A stretch of DNA of 10,648 nt, taken from Planctomycetota bacterium (lineage in GTDB: Bacteria; Planctomycetota; Planctomycetia; Pirellulales; Thermoguttaceae). Numbering within the stretch: the stretch's first letter is position 1; each line of letters opens with the position of its first letter. Shown here piece by piece: positions 1-4,564 of this stretch. The stretch is taken from contig JAJYGU010000049.1 of the NCBI GenBank assembly GCA_021784975.1, forward strand, positions 1-10,648, read 5' to 3'. Below the pieces are notes generated by a model, which ran no database searches, was not told the DNA's origin, and was given only the letters and a program-made list of their open reading frames with translations. The translations under genes were made by a program, and so were the position numbers.

Positions 1-149
1 GTAATGGTCACACTCAGGCAGCGTTCCACGATCGCCTTGCCATTGGCGGTAAGGTCAAAAAGAATCCGATACATCAGCGAACAGGATTCGCCGGTCAGGA
101 AGACGATTCCAAAATTCTCCAAATCGGACCAAGAGCGAACGGTTTTCAT
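1..149 (-). CDS. Hypothetical protein, N-terminal 49 residues (partial, cut by window edge)
   Basis: An open frame starts with ATG at 149..147 and reads leftward without a stop to the window edge, giving 49 complete codons that begin MKTVRSWSDLENFGIVFLTG. A good Shine-Dalgarno sequence (GGAGA, about 6 nt upstream, at 155-159) supports this start. The gene lies on the same strand as the two small genes at 374-906 but is separated from them by a strong intrinsic terminator at 217-246, so it probably has its own promoter; I could not identify one with confidence. I do not recognise the family and no motif is visible in the part available. If the tRNA-Leu fragment at 1623-1677 marks an element boundary, this gene belongs to the integrated element. 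Confidence 0.5.
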   Translation of the reverse strand, partial: MKTVRSWSDLENFGIVFLTGESCSLMYRILFDLTANGKAIVERCLSVTI

Positions 150-216
150 GGCTTTCTCCGGCATTGGGAAATCAAAGGAACAACGAGACCAGCGTGCCAG
201 AATCCAGCGCCTCGCG

Positions 217-246
217 CAAGAAAAACGGCGGAGAGTATCCGCCGAC
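217..246 (-). terminator. Intrinsic terminator (leftward copy of a 30-bp inverted repeat)
   Basis: Read on the minus strand this is a 7-bp perfect stem (CGGCGGA / TCCGCCG, loop TACTC) followed directly by TTTTTCTT, a textbook Rho-independent terminator. It lies about 130 bp past the stop codon of the 374-658 gene and would end the transcript of that two-gene operon. The same 30 bases occur in the opposite orientation at 1112-1141. Confidence 0.75.
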
Positions 247-261
247 TACCTTACGGGGGTG

Positions 262-296
262 GGCGGGCTCACGGCCGGCGGCCGTGGGCTCCCGCC
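262..296. repeat. Strong imperfect palindrome in the operon 3' region
   Basis: The arms GGCGGG (262-267) and CCCGCC (291-296) enclose a second perfect arm pair, CACGGCC (270-276) and GGCCGTG (280-286), with a 3-nt loop. It lies between the stop of the 374-658 gene and the terminator at 217-246, so it would form a stable 3'-untranslated hairpin. It has no T-tract of its own. Its role is unknown; it may protect the RNA or be a repeat-family member. Confidence 0.5.
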
Positions 297-373
297 ACGT
301 TGCCGCCTGCCGCCGCCCTGTGCTATCTTGGGCGTGGACTCGCTCAAGGCTCTCTCCTCTCGGCGGGTCTGTT

Positions 374-658
374 TTAATGATCGGAGGGCAGAAGGGCCGT
401 GATGGTGCCTCCCTCCCCATCTTCAATGAACCACAGCCGCTTGGCCTTTTCCGGGTCTTCGAATACCTGCAAGTAGTCAAGGCCGCCATGCCGCTTCGCC
501 TTTAGCTGCAATATTTCCAGACAGCCAAGGATCGCCTGCGAGCCAAACATTTCCAAGGCTGCGGGGGTTGCGACGAAGGGCTTGGTGCCCGTGGGCTTAA
601 ACATGTTGTTCGAGCGCGGATCATCCAAGGGGATCTCCTGCGGGCGGTGGATCATCAT
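374..658 (-). CDS. Small hypothetical protein (94 aa), second gene of a coupled pair
   Basis: A 94-codon frame starts with ATG at 658..656 and overlaps the stop of the preceding gene by 4 nt (ATGA at 658-655), a classic translational-coupling overlap. The second residue is also Met, so initiation at either ATG is possible. The product is soluble-looking and has no signal peptide or membrane helix. It has a short acidic/aromatic C-terminus (near LWFIEDGEGG) and a central hydrophobic helix-like part (near FGSQAILGCLEILQLK). I do not recognise the family. The coupled layout, one shared strong ribosome binding site for the pair and a terminator downstream all support a real gene. It sits on the left side of the proposed element boundary and is probably accessory. 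Confidence 0.6.
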   Translation of the reverse strand: MMIHRPQEIPLDDPRSNNMFKPTGTKPFVATPAALEMFGSQAILGCLEILQLKAKRHGGLDYLQVFEDPEKAKRLWFIEDGEGGTITALLPSDH

Positions 659-906
659 GGCCGCCCTTGATTACGGGCCTGGCCGCGGGCGATCCCGTTG
701 CGCCAACTCTCCTTGGTGAGTACCTCGGTGAGCTTCCACGATGCCTGCTCGATGGCCTCGGTGTATGCCTCGACGCTGGGATACTCTTCGCAGCGCTGAA
801 GCATTTCGCGGAACACCTCGGCATGGCGGGCCTTGGCCTGCGTTAAGAACTTCTGCCCTTCCGTTTCGGGCTTGGCAGTTTCCTGCCTGTTGAATGAAAA
901 ACCCAT
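655..906 (-). CDS. Small hypothetical helical protein (83 aa), first gene of a coupled pair
   Basis: An 83-codon frame starts at ATG 906..904, preceded at 915-922 by AAGGAGGT, a perfect match to the anti-SD sequence, with 8 nt spacing. This is far stronger than any SD on the chromosomal genes in the window, most of which have none. The protein is rich in Glu, Lys, Gln and Arg with amphipathic stretches (residues about 15-60) and looks entirely alpha-helical; there is no signal peptide or membrane segment. I do not recognise the family. It overlaps the 94-aa gene by 4 nt, so the two products are probably made in fixed ratio and may act together. A toxin/antitoxin-like pair is conceivable from size and coupling alone, but no motif supports that. 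Confidence 0.6.
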   Translation of the reverse strand: MGFSFNRQETAKPETEGQKFLTQAKARHAEVFREMLQRCEEYPSVEAYTEAIEQASWKLTEVLTKESWRNGIARGQARNQGRP

Positions 907-914
907 AGGGTTTT

Positions 915-922
915 ACCTCCTT
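915..922 (-). promoter_or_regulatory. Perfect Shine-Dalgarno site of the 83-aa gene
   Basis: AAGGAGGT on the minus strand, 8 nt upstream of the ATG at 906. It decides the start of the small operon and contrasts with the SD-poor genes in the rest of the window. Confidence 0.75.
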
Positions 923-958
923 CTGCCGGCGCTATTGTGTAAGTGGCGGCGGGCGGCT

Positions 959-1043
959 GCCGGCATTGCCACGCCCACCGATAAGCGGCCCGCACTGCCT
1001 TTAGGCGGTATAATTGGGCCGCTCGGTGGGCGTGGCTGCCGGC
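959..1043. repeat. Large imperfect palindrome, stem about 26 bp
   Basis: Three arm blocks pair in order: GCCGGC (959-964) with GCCGGC (1038-1043), the 13-base CCACGCCCACCGA (969-981) with its exact complement (1023-1035), and GCGGCCC (985-991) with GGGCCGC (1016-1022). Small bulges separate them. The terminal loop (992-1015) contains GCCT/AGGC and a perfect TATAAT at 1009-1014. It lies upstream of the leftward 83-aa gene. It could be a cruciform, a replication or recombination structure, a mobile-element remnant, or the 5' part of a rightward structured RNA. Confidence 0.6.
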
Positions 1044-1111
1044 CAAGAAACGATGTCCGGCGGCCCCGCAGTGGCCGCCGCTCCATGGCGGGTGGGGGGA
1101 AACCTAATGTC

Positions 1112-1141
1112 GTCGGCGGATACTCTCCGCCGTTTTTCTTG
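1112..1141 (+). terminator. Intrinsic terminator (rightward copy of the 30-bp inverted repeat)
   Basis: A 7-bp stem (1114-1120 with 1126-1132) is followed by TTTTTCTT, identical base for base to the copy at 217-246 but pointing right. No convincing protein gene precedes it on the plus strand, so it ends either a non-coding transcript from the 959-1110 region or none at all; it may instead be the mirror end of a mobile unit. Confidence 0.7.
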
Positions 1142-1142
1142 G

Positions 1143-1622
1143 ACGACCTCTTGGCCGCTCATGGTGGGTGGTGACGGTGGAGGTCGACCATTCCCCGCTA
1201 TCTCCGCTGCTCGTCATGGCGGCTGCCGGCCAGGGAACAACTGCGGCGGCCTTGTGGAAGCGACGTGGGCAACAGTCAAGCGATCGCGCGATCACATTGC
1301 GTCTGCTTCGGACTGGACAAACTCGGGGACATCGGTCAAATTACCATGACAAGGGAATCGTATCGGGTGCTCACATTGCCATCTCAAAGTTCCCGCCTTT
1401 GGCACTGTTTGCTGCCTGACGCATATGGATACTGCTATTTGTGCCCCGGCCAGCGGAGACGAAGGGAGCGAATTTTGGGGTCATTTTGGGGTCGCCACTG
1501 GCAATTTGAGGGCAACTTGCATACAATGCACGGCAAATGTGGTTTTGGCCCATCCCTTGGAGCACCAACAACTTCCAACGTAAGTCCATCGCAGCCTCAC
1601 GATAGGTGAAGTGCTCGAAAAG
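1143..1622. other. About 480 bp without a recognisable gene
   Basis: Open frames exist on both strands, but none has an SD site or a recognisable motif. Visible structure is limited to a 12-bp perfect palindrome GATCGCGCGATC (1282-1293) and an 11-bp tandem direct repeat ATTTTGGGGTC (1472-1482 and 1483-1493). If the tRNA-Leu fragment is an attachment site, this is the terminal non-coding or decayed segment of the integrated element. Confidence 0.4.
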
Positions 1623-1677
1623 AGGTTGAGGGCCTAGTGGCCGCAAGGCCGTGCAGGTTCAAGTCCTGTTTCCCGCA
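1623..1677 (+). pseudogene. tRNA-Leu(GAG) 3' half: displaced fragment at a probable integration (att) site
   Basis: The 3' part of a class II tRNA is clear: anticodon loop TTGAGGG (1626-1632, anticodon GAG at 1628-1630), 3' anticodon stem CCTAG, a long variable arm with GGCC-GCAA-GGCC (1639-1650), T stem and loop GCAGG-TTCAAGT-CCTGT (1653-1669), 3' acceptor strand TTCCCGC (1670-1676) and discriminator A1677. The long variable arm, A73 and the anticodon together indicate leucine. The 5' half is absent: only three bases of the 5' anticodon stem match, and no D arm or 5' acceptor strand (expected GCGGGAA) lies upstream. It cannot be a working tRNA. Such 3' halves, starting in the anticodon loop, are what a tyrosine-recombinase element leaves at its far end after restoring an intact tRNA at the other. 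No CCA is encoded. Confidence 0.8.
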
Positions 1678-1696
1678 CTTCCGAACCTGTTAGAGC

Positions 1697-1731
1697 AAAA
1701 GGACTTGCGACAACGAGCCGCAAGTCCTTTT
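1697..1731 (+). terminator. Terminator of the original tRNA-Leu gene
   Basis: A perfect 13-bp stem, AAAAGGACTTGCG (1697-1709) with its complement (1719-1731), closes a 9-nt loop and ends in TTTTCTTCT. It lies 20 nt past the tRNA-Leu 3' end, the usual place for the terminator of an intact tRNA gene. This suggests the sequence right of 1677 is the original chromosomal flank of that gene. Confidence 0.8.
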
Positions 1732-1936
1732 CTTCTGTGCGAGCACCAATCTTCGTTCCGCCAAGAGTATCGGCGGGTGCCCGGCTTCCCGGCCACGATA
1801 GAAGGTGGCCGCGATGAAGGTTGAGACTCAGCCGATGAGCTATGACCGCCTTCGTAATGGCCGTCCGCAACAACGAGCGGCATTTGCGGCCCGCGGGCAA
1901 CAATCGCGGGGGCGCGAGCGTGCCCAAACAGCCAAG

Positions 1937-2011
1937 TAGCGGCGGTAGGAGTCGAACCTACGACACGCGGATTATGATTCCGCTGCTCTAAACCAACTGA
2001 GCTACGCCGCC
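1937..2011 (-). tRNA. tRNA-Met(CAU), elongator type likely
   Basis: A complete cloverleaf is readable on the minus strand: acceptor GGCGGCG with CGCCGCT, D arm around GTAGCTCAGTTGGTTTAGAG, anticodon stem GCGGA/TCCGC with loop ATCATAA (anticodon CAT), variable loop GTGTC, T arm GTAGG-TTCGACT-CCTAC, discriminator A. CCA is not encoded. The CAU anticodon could also be the lysidine-modified tRNA-Ile2. It lacks the mismatched first pair and the three G-C anticodon-stem pairs expected of initiator tRNA, so elongator Met is preferred over fMet; Met versus Ile2 is not settled by inspection. Confidence 0.9.
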
Positions 2012-2024
2012 GTATTTGAACTCT

Positions 2025-2053
2025 AGAATAACAGGGCTGCCGAAGGCTGCCAA
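2025..2053 (-). promoter_or_regulatory. Promoter of the tRNA-Met gene
   Basis: On the minus strand there is a -35 box TTGGCA (2053-2048), a 17-nt spacer and a -10 box TATTCT (2030-2025). The predicted start lies near 2018, about 7 nt before the mature tRNA 5' end. Confidence 0.55.
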
Positions 2054-2153
2054 GCCCCGACCGCCCTTGCGCCGCCCATGGCGGATGCACCTCCATCGAC
2101 GCCAAATGCCTAGCGATCGCTAAACCTTTGGCAGCCAAATGACGATTTTGGTC

Positions 2154-2182
2154 TTGAAATACCTTGAACCACAAGGTATAAG
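2154..2182 (+). promoter_or_regulatory. PadR operon promoter, predicted leaderless start
   Basis: The -35 box TTGAAA (2154-2159) and -10 box TATAAG (2177-2182) are separated by exactly 17 nt. A start 7 nt past the -10 box falls on the A of the ATG at 2189, so the mRNA would have almost no leader. An AAGG at 2180-2183 could act as a weak SD only if transcription starts further upstream. Confidence 0.55.
2159..2179. promoter_or_regulatory. Candidate PadR operator, 21-bp perfect palindrome
   Basis: ATACCTTG (2159-2166) and CAAGGTAT (2172-2179) are perfect inverted arms around AACCA. The palindrome fills the space between the -35 and -10 boxes, where a bound dimer would block RNA polymerase. PadR proteins commonly bind AT-ended palindromes in their own promoters; autorepression is inferred from position. 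Confidence 0.6.
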
Positions 2183-2188
2183 GCTGCC

Positions 2189-2551
2189 ATGAAGACCAAA
2201 CGAACCAACCCCGACTTTCTCAACGGTGTTCCAGAACTCCTGATCTTGAACCTACTAGCACGTCGTCCCAGGTACGGCTACGAGTTGGTGCAAGCCATTC
2301 GCCAATCAACGAACGGAACGCTGGAATTCGGCGAGGGTTGCGTGTATCCGATCCTTCACCGTCTGGAAGCGGAAGGTCAGCTTGACAGCAAGCGGCAGAT
2401 GGTGGGAGGTCGCAGCCGAGTGGTGTATCGAGTGACGGTGCAGGGCAAGAAACAACTCGCCAGCACCACGATGACTTGGCGGCGGATCGTCGAAGCGATT
2501 GGCCATGCCCTGCAAGGACGCGAGAATGGCGAACCTGCCCTGGCTCGATAA
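2189..2551 (+). CDS. PadR-family transcriptional regulator (120 aa)
   Basis: A winged-helix DNA-binding repressor of about the usual PadR-s1 length. The N-terminal helices (residues 10-40, with LLILNLLARRPRYGYEL) precede the family hallmark YPILHRLEAEG (53-63), which forms the recognition region. A wing with GGRSRVVYRVT (73-83) follows, then a C-terminal dimerisation helix (about 91-110). The start is the first ATG after a strong promoter and palindrome. The gene heads a three-gene operon and its 3' end overlaps the next gene by 26 bp. PadR genes are often found beside HAAS or 'permease prefix' membrane proteins, which is the case here; the inducing signal is unknown. It probably represses its own operon through the palindrome at 2159-2179. 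Confidence 0.92.
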   Translation: MKTKRTNPDFLNGVPELLILNLLARRPRYGYELVQAIRQSTNGTLEFGEGCVYPILHRLEAEGQLDSKRQMVGGRSRVVYRVTVQGKKQLASTTMTWRRIVEAIGHALQGRENGEPALAR

Positions 2552-3233
2552 AGTGCGAAGGCGGCTTGCCCAAAGCAACTTGCCGCCCACCTATATTCGG
2601 CGTTTTGTGGAAGAACTGTCTGATCACGTTCAGGATCTCACGGAGGAGACTATGAGCATGGAAGCCAATGCGTTGTCCCAGATGGGCAACCCTGAAGAAA
2701 TTGCCGAAGCGGCAATCGACTTCTATCGACGGCGGAGTATTCTGGGCCGACATCCCACGGTCGCATTCTTGGTTTTTGGCCTGTCGCCGATTGTGACGTT
2801 CATCGTGTTGTTTGCGGTGACGGTTCTTGCGACAGCCGCGATGATCGAAGTCGCTCACGAACTCGGTTTCAGCATTGATGATTGGTGGAATCGGCTTGGA
2901 ACACCCGGAGTCACGGTATGGTGCTATGCAATGTCATGGCTGACCAGCGTCGTACCCGGTATCGTGGTGAGTATCCTTTTCTGCAGACTCGCCAAACGGC
3001 TGCGCATGGGGCGGAGATGGCTGTTCGTCTCTTGCGTAGCGACGGGCCTGATGACAGCCGCCCCCTGCTTCTGGCCGGTGCTCCCTGACGTGCCGGGACA
3101 CTGTATCACGTGTTTCAGCCTGTTTGTAGCTCGCAGCCTTGAACAGATCGCGCGCTTTGTTGTTCCAATCGCGATTGGGTTGTGGTTCGTGCGGCGAACG
3201 CACAATCACGGCCGGCTGGAATTGGCATCGTGA
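2526..3233 (+). CDS. HAAS / permease-prefix-like domain membrane protein, copy 1 (235 aa)
   Basis: The start was set at 2526 rather than an upstream in-frame ATG (2499) because an AAGGA lies 7-8 nt before 2526 and the paralogue begins with the same MAN.PWLD at the same place. Residues 1-75 form a cytosolic helical domain (RRFVEELSDHVQDLTEE, then ALSQMGNPEEIAEAA), which resembles the HAAS / 'permease prefix domain 1' region often encoded with PadR regulators. Four membrane helices follow, at about 78-108, 129-155, 164-184 and 208-223. No ATP-binding or FtsX-type permease domain is present, so this is a stand-alone form. It overlaps PadR by 26 bp, suggesting coupled translation. The function is not known; regulation of, or sensing at, the membrane is an inference. 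Confidence 0.75.
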   Translation: MANLPWLDKVRRRLAQSNLPPTYIRRFVEELSDHVQDLTEETMSMEANALSQMGNPEEIAEAAIDFYRRRSILGRHPTVAFLVFGLSPIVTFIVLFAVTVLATAAMIEVAHELGFSIDDWWNRLGTPGVTVWCYAMSWLTSVVPGIVVSILFCRLAKRLRMGRRWLFVSCVATGLMTAAPCFWPVLPDVPGHCITCFSLFVARSLEQIARFVVPIAIGLWFVRRTHNHGRLELAS

Positions 3234-3262
3234 GGACTCTTGCCGCCTGCAAGGAGGCGAAC

Positions 3263-4000
3263 ATGGCGAACCGGCCTTGGCTTGATGAACTAGAACGGCG
3301 GCTGGCCAGTCGCGGCCTGCCGGCAAGCTACGTTCGGCGTTTTGTGGACGAACTGTCCGATCACGTTCAGGATCTCACGGAGGAGACTATGAGCATGGAA
3401 GCCAATGCATTGTCCCAGATGGGCAACCCTGAAGAGGTGGCTACTGCGGCCGTTACGGCCTATCGGCGGCGGAGTTTCTTGGGGCGGCATACTATGGCAA
3501 CGTTCTGCGTGTTCGGTCTTTCGCCGATCGTGATGCTAATCCTCTTGGTCGCGTTGTGGGCCGCCGGTAGCACGTGGGGCACTTACGAAGCCTGCAAGGC
3601 GATGGGGATAAATGCCGAGCGATCCCTTCGAAACCTGAAGCGGCTCGACTCGACGGACTCGGTGACGCCTTACGTGCTGAGCCTGCTGTTCGTGGTCATT
3701 CCCTCGATCGCCACCGCCGTTTTCTACGGCAAACTGGCGCGGCGCTTGGCCCTCGGAAGAAAATGGATAGCCGTGTCCTGCGTAGTGCTGGCGCTGGTGG
3801 TTTTGCCGGTGTTCTGTTCGGCAAAGTTTTCCGACGTTCCCGGGCAGAGCTCATTTGGGGTGGGTTACTGTCTGTCGACGGATATCGTGCGGAGCTATTG
3901 CCATTCTCCGCAACTACTGCAGTTCTTGATCCCGTTGGCCATCGGCTGCTGGTTCATGTGGCGCAGAGCCGATCAGGTCCGGCTACCCTCGGCAGCGTGA
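3263..4000 (+). CDS. HAAS / permease-prefix-like domain membrane protein, copy 2 (245 aa)
   Basis: A tandem paralogue of the preceding gene, starting 30 nt after its stop. The chosen ATG at 3263 follows AAGGAGG (3251-3257) at good spacing; the longer reading from 3182 would overlap the previous gene and lacks an SD. The N-terminal 75 residues are nearly identical to copy 1 (LSDHVQDLTEETMSMEANAL is shared exactly). The membrane part has diverged: helices at about 79-105, 136-156, 167-186 and 219-234, with a longer loop (106-135) that includes SLRNLKRLDS. Both copies keep FGLSPIV at the first helix. The pair may form a heteromeric membrane complex; this is inference. The promoter is probably shared with PadR. 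Confidence 0.75.
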   Translation: MANRPWLDELERRLASRGLPASYVRRFVDELSDHVQDLTEETMSMEANALSQMGNPEEVATAAVTAYRRRSFLGRHTMATFCVFGLSPIVMLILLVALWAAGSTWGTYEACKAMGINAERSLRNLKRLDSTDSVTPYVLSLLFVVIPSIATAVFYGKLARRLALGRKWIAVSCVVLALVVLPVFCSAKFSDVPGQSSFGVGYCLSTDIVRSYCHSPQLLQFLIPLAIGCWFMWRRADQVRLPSAA

Positions 4001-4206
4001 GGCCGGGTCTTTCACGCCGCCGCATGTGCACCGCGCGGGGTGCGGAATCGTGTCGCGCCCAATCCGTTGACCCACGACACGGCCGTGCAACCTAATGGTA
4101 GGCAAGCGGGAAGAGAGGCCCGAAGCGCCCGAGATCGGCTATCTTCAAGGGCTGATAGCCCGTGAGTGGGGTTGTTTTCCTGGCAACCCTAAGTGGACCA
4201 ACTGCC

Positions 4207-4247
4207 TTATTTTGCTACATGTGTTCAATTCTGCTGTAGCAAAATAA
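4207..4247. repeat. AT-rich 13-bp-stem hairpin
   Basis: TTATTTTGCTACA (4207-4219) and its exact complement (4235-4247) enclose a 15-nt loop. It directly abuts the next, GC-rich hairpin. It could be part of a terminator complex or a repeat-element end. Confidence 0.6.
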
Positions 4248-4250
4248 AAC

Positions 4251-4294
4251 AGGCGAGCTGAGGATGGCTCGGGCAACCGACCCTCAGCTCGCCT
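4251..4294. terminator. Probable bidirectional terminator between convergent genes
   Basis: A perfect 13-bp stem, AGGCGAGCTGAGG (4251-4263) with its complement (4282-4294), carries an inner TCGG-GCAA-CCGA hairpin with a GNRA-type tetraloop (4269-4280). On the minus strand it is followed by GTTTTATTTT, a good terminator tail for the leftward ABC gene; on the plus strand TTTCGATTTC follows, a weaker tail for the PadR operon. Confidence 0.65.
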
Positions 4295-4564
4295 TTCGAT
4301 TTCGGAAGTCATCACTTCCGATTCGTCGGGGGTGCTTCGTTTGGCGATTCCATTCGGACGCCTACGTTCCGTTCTCTCCCGACTCGCCTCGTTCTCTCTC
4401 TTCCTTACCTCTACCTGTTCCGCAGGTATGCCCGTTCTCTGTTCAGGCCCCGCGAGACAACAACCGGTCCTCAGCTCTCGCTTCGGTCGGTCATCGTTTT
4501 CCAGGTTTGTGCAAGATGCGTGCCAAAACTGGAAAATAAGCGTCGCGTGTTCCCACGCCGGGCT

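Larger units (their letters stand above)
4001..4564. other. 564-bp intergenic region between convergent genes, hairpin-rich
   Basis: No credible gene is seen. The left half holds five successive stem-loops: 4137-4160 (GGCTATC/GATAGCC), 4169-4189 (GGGTTG/CAACCC), 4207-4247, 4251-4294 and 4302-4321 (TCGGAAGT/ACTTCCGA). The right half has a pyrimidine-rich tract on the plus strand (about 4371-4421) and a last inverted repeat TTTTCCAG/CTGGAAAA (4497-4504 with 4529-4536) just past the stop of the leftward ABC gene. Confidence 0.6.

Noticed and set aside
1472..1493. Two tandem 11-bp repeats ATTTTGGGGTC
   Set aside because: Only two units with nothing similar nearby; too short to call an iteron array or a CRISPR.
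1371..1646. 91-aa minus-strand ORF next to the att site, considered as an integrase tail
   Set aside because: The stretch DPKMTPKFAP is vaguely like tails of some planctomycete integrases, but no catalytic Arg/His/Tyr motif is visible and the text is partly a short DNA repeat (1472-1493). Not supportable as a remnant.
1623..1677. Group I intron splitting tRNA-Leu at the anticodon loop
   Set aside because: Known introns of this kind need a 5' tRNA half upstream; none is found in the preceding 1.6 kb, and no intron core was recognised.
1634..1927. 97-aa minus-strand ORF ending in a GLEPARPCGH-like sequence
   Set aside because: Its C-terminus is a translation of the antisense of the tRNA-Leu 3' half, a well-known artefact. 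No SD or motif supports it.
1659..2174. 171-aa minus-strand ORF with SSVGLEQRNHNPRVVGSTPTA
   Set aside because: That segment is the tRNA-Met gene read as protein. The rest spans the terminator and the tRNA-Leu fragment.
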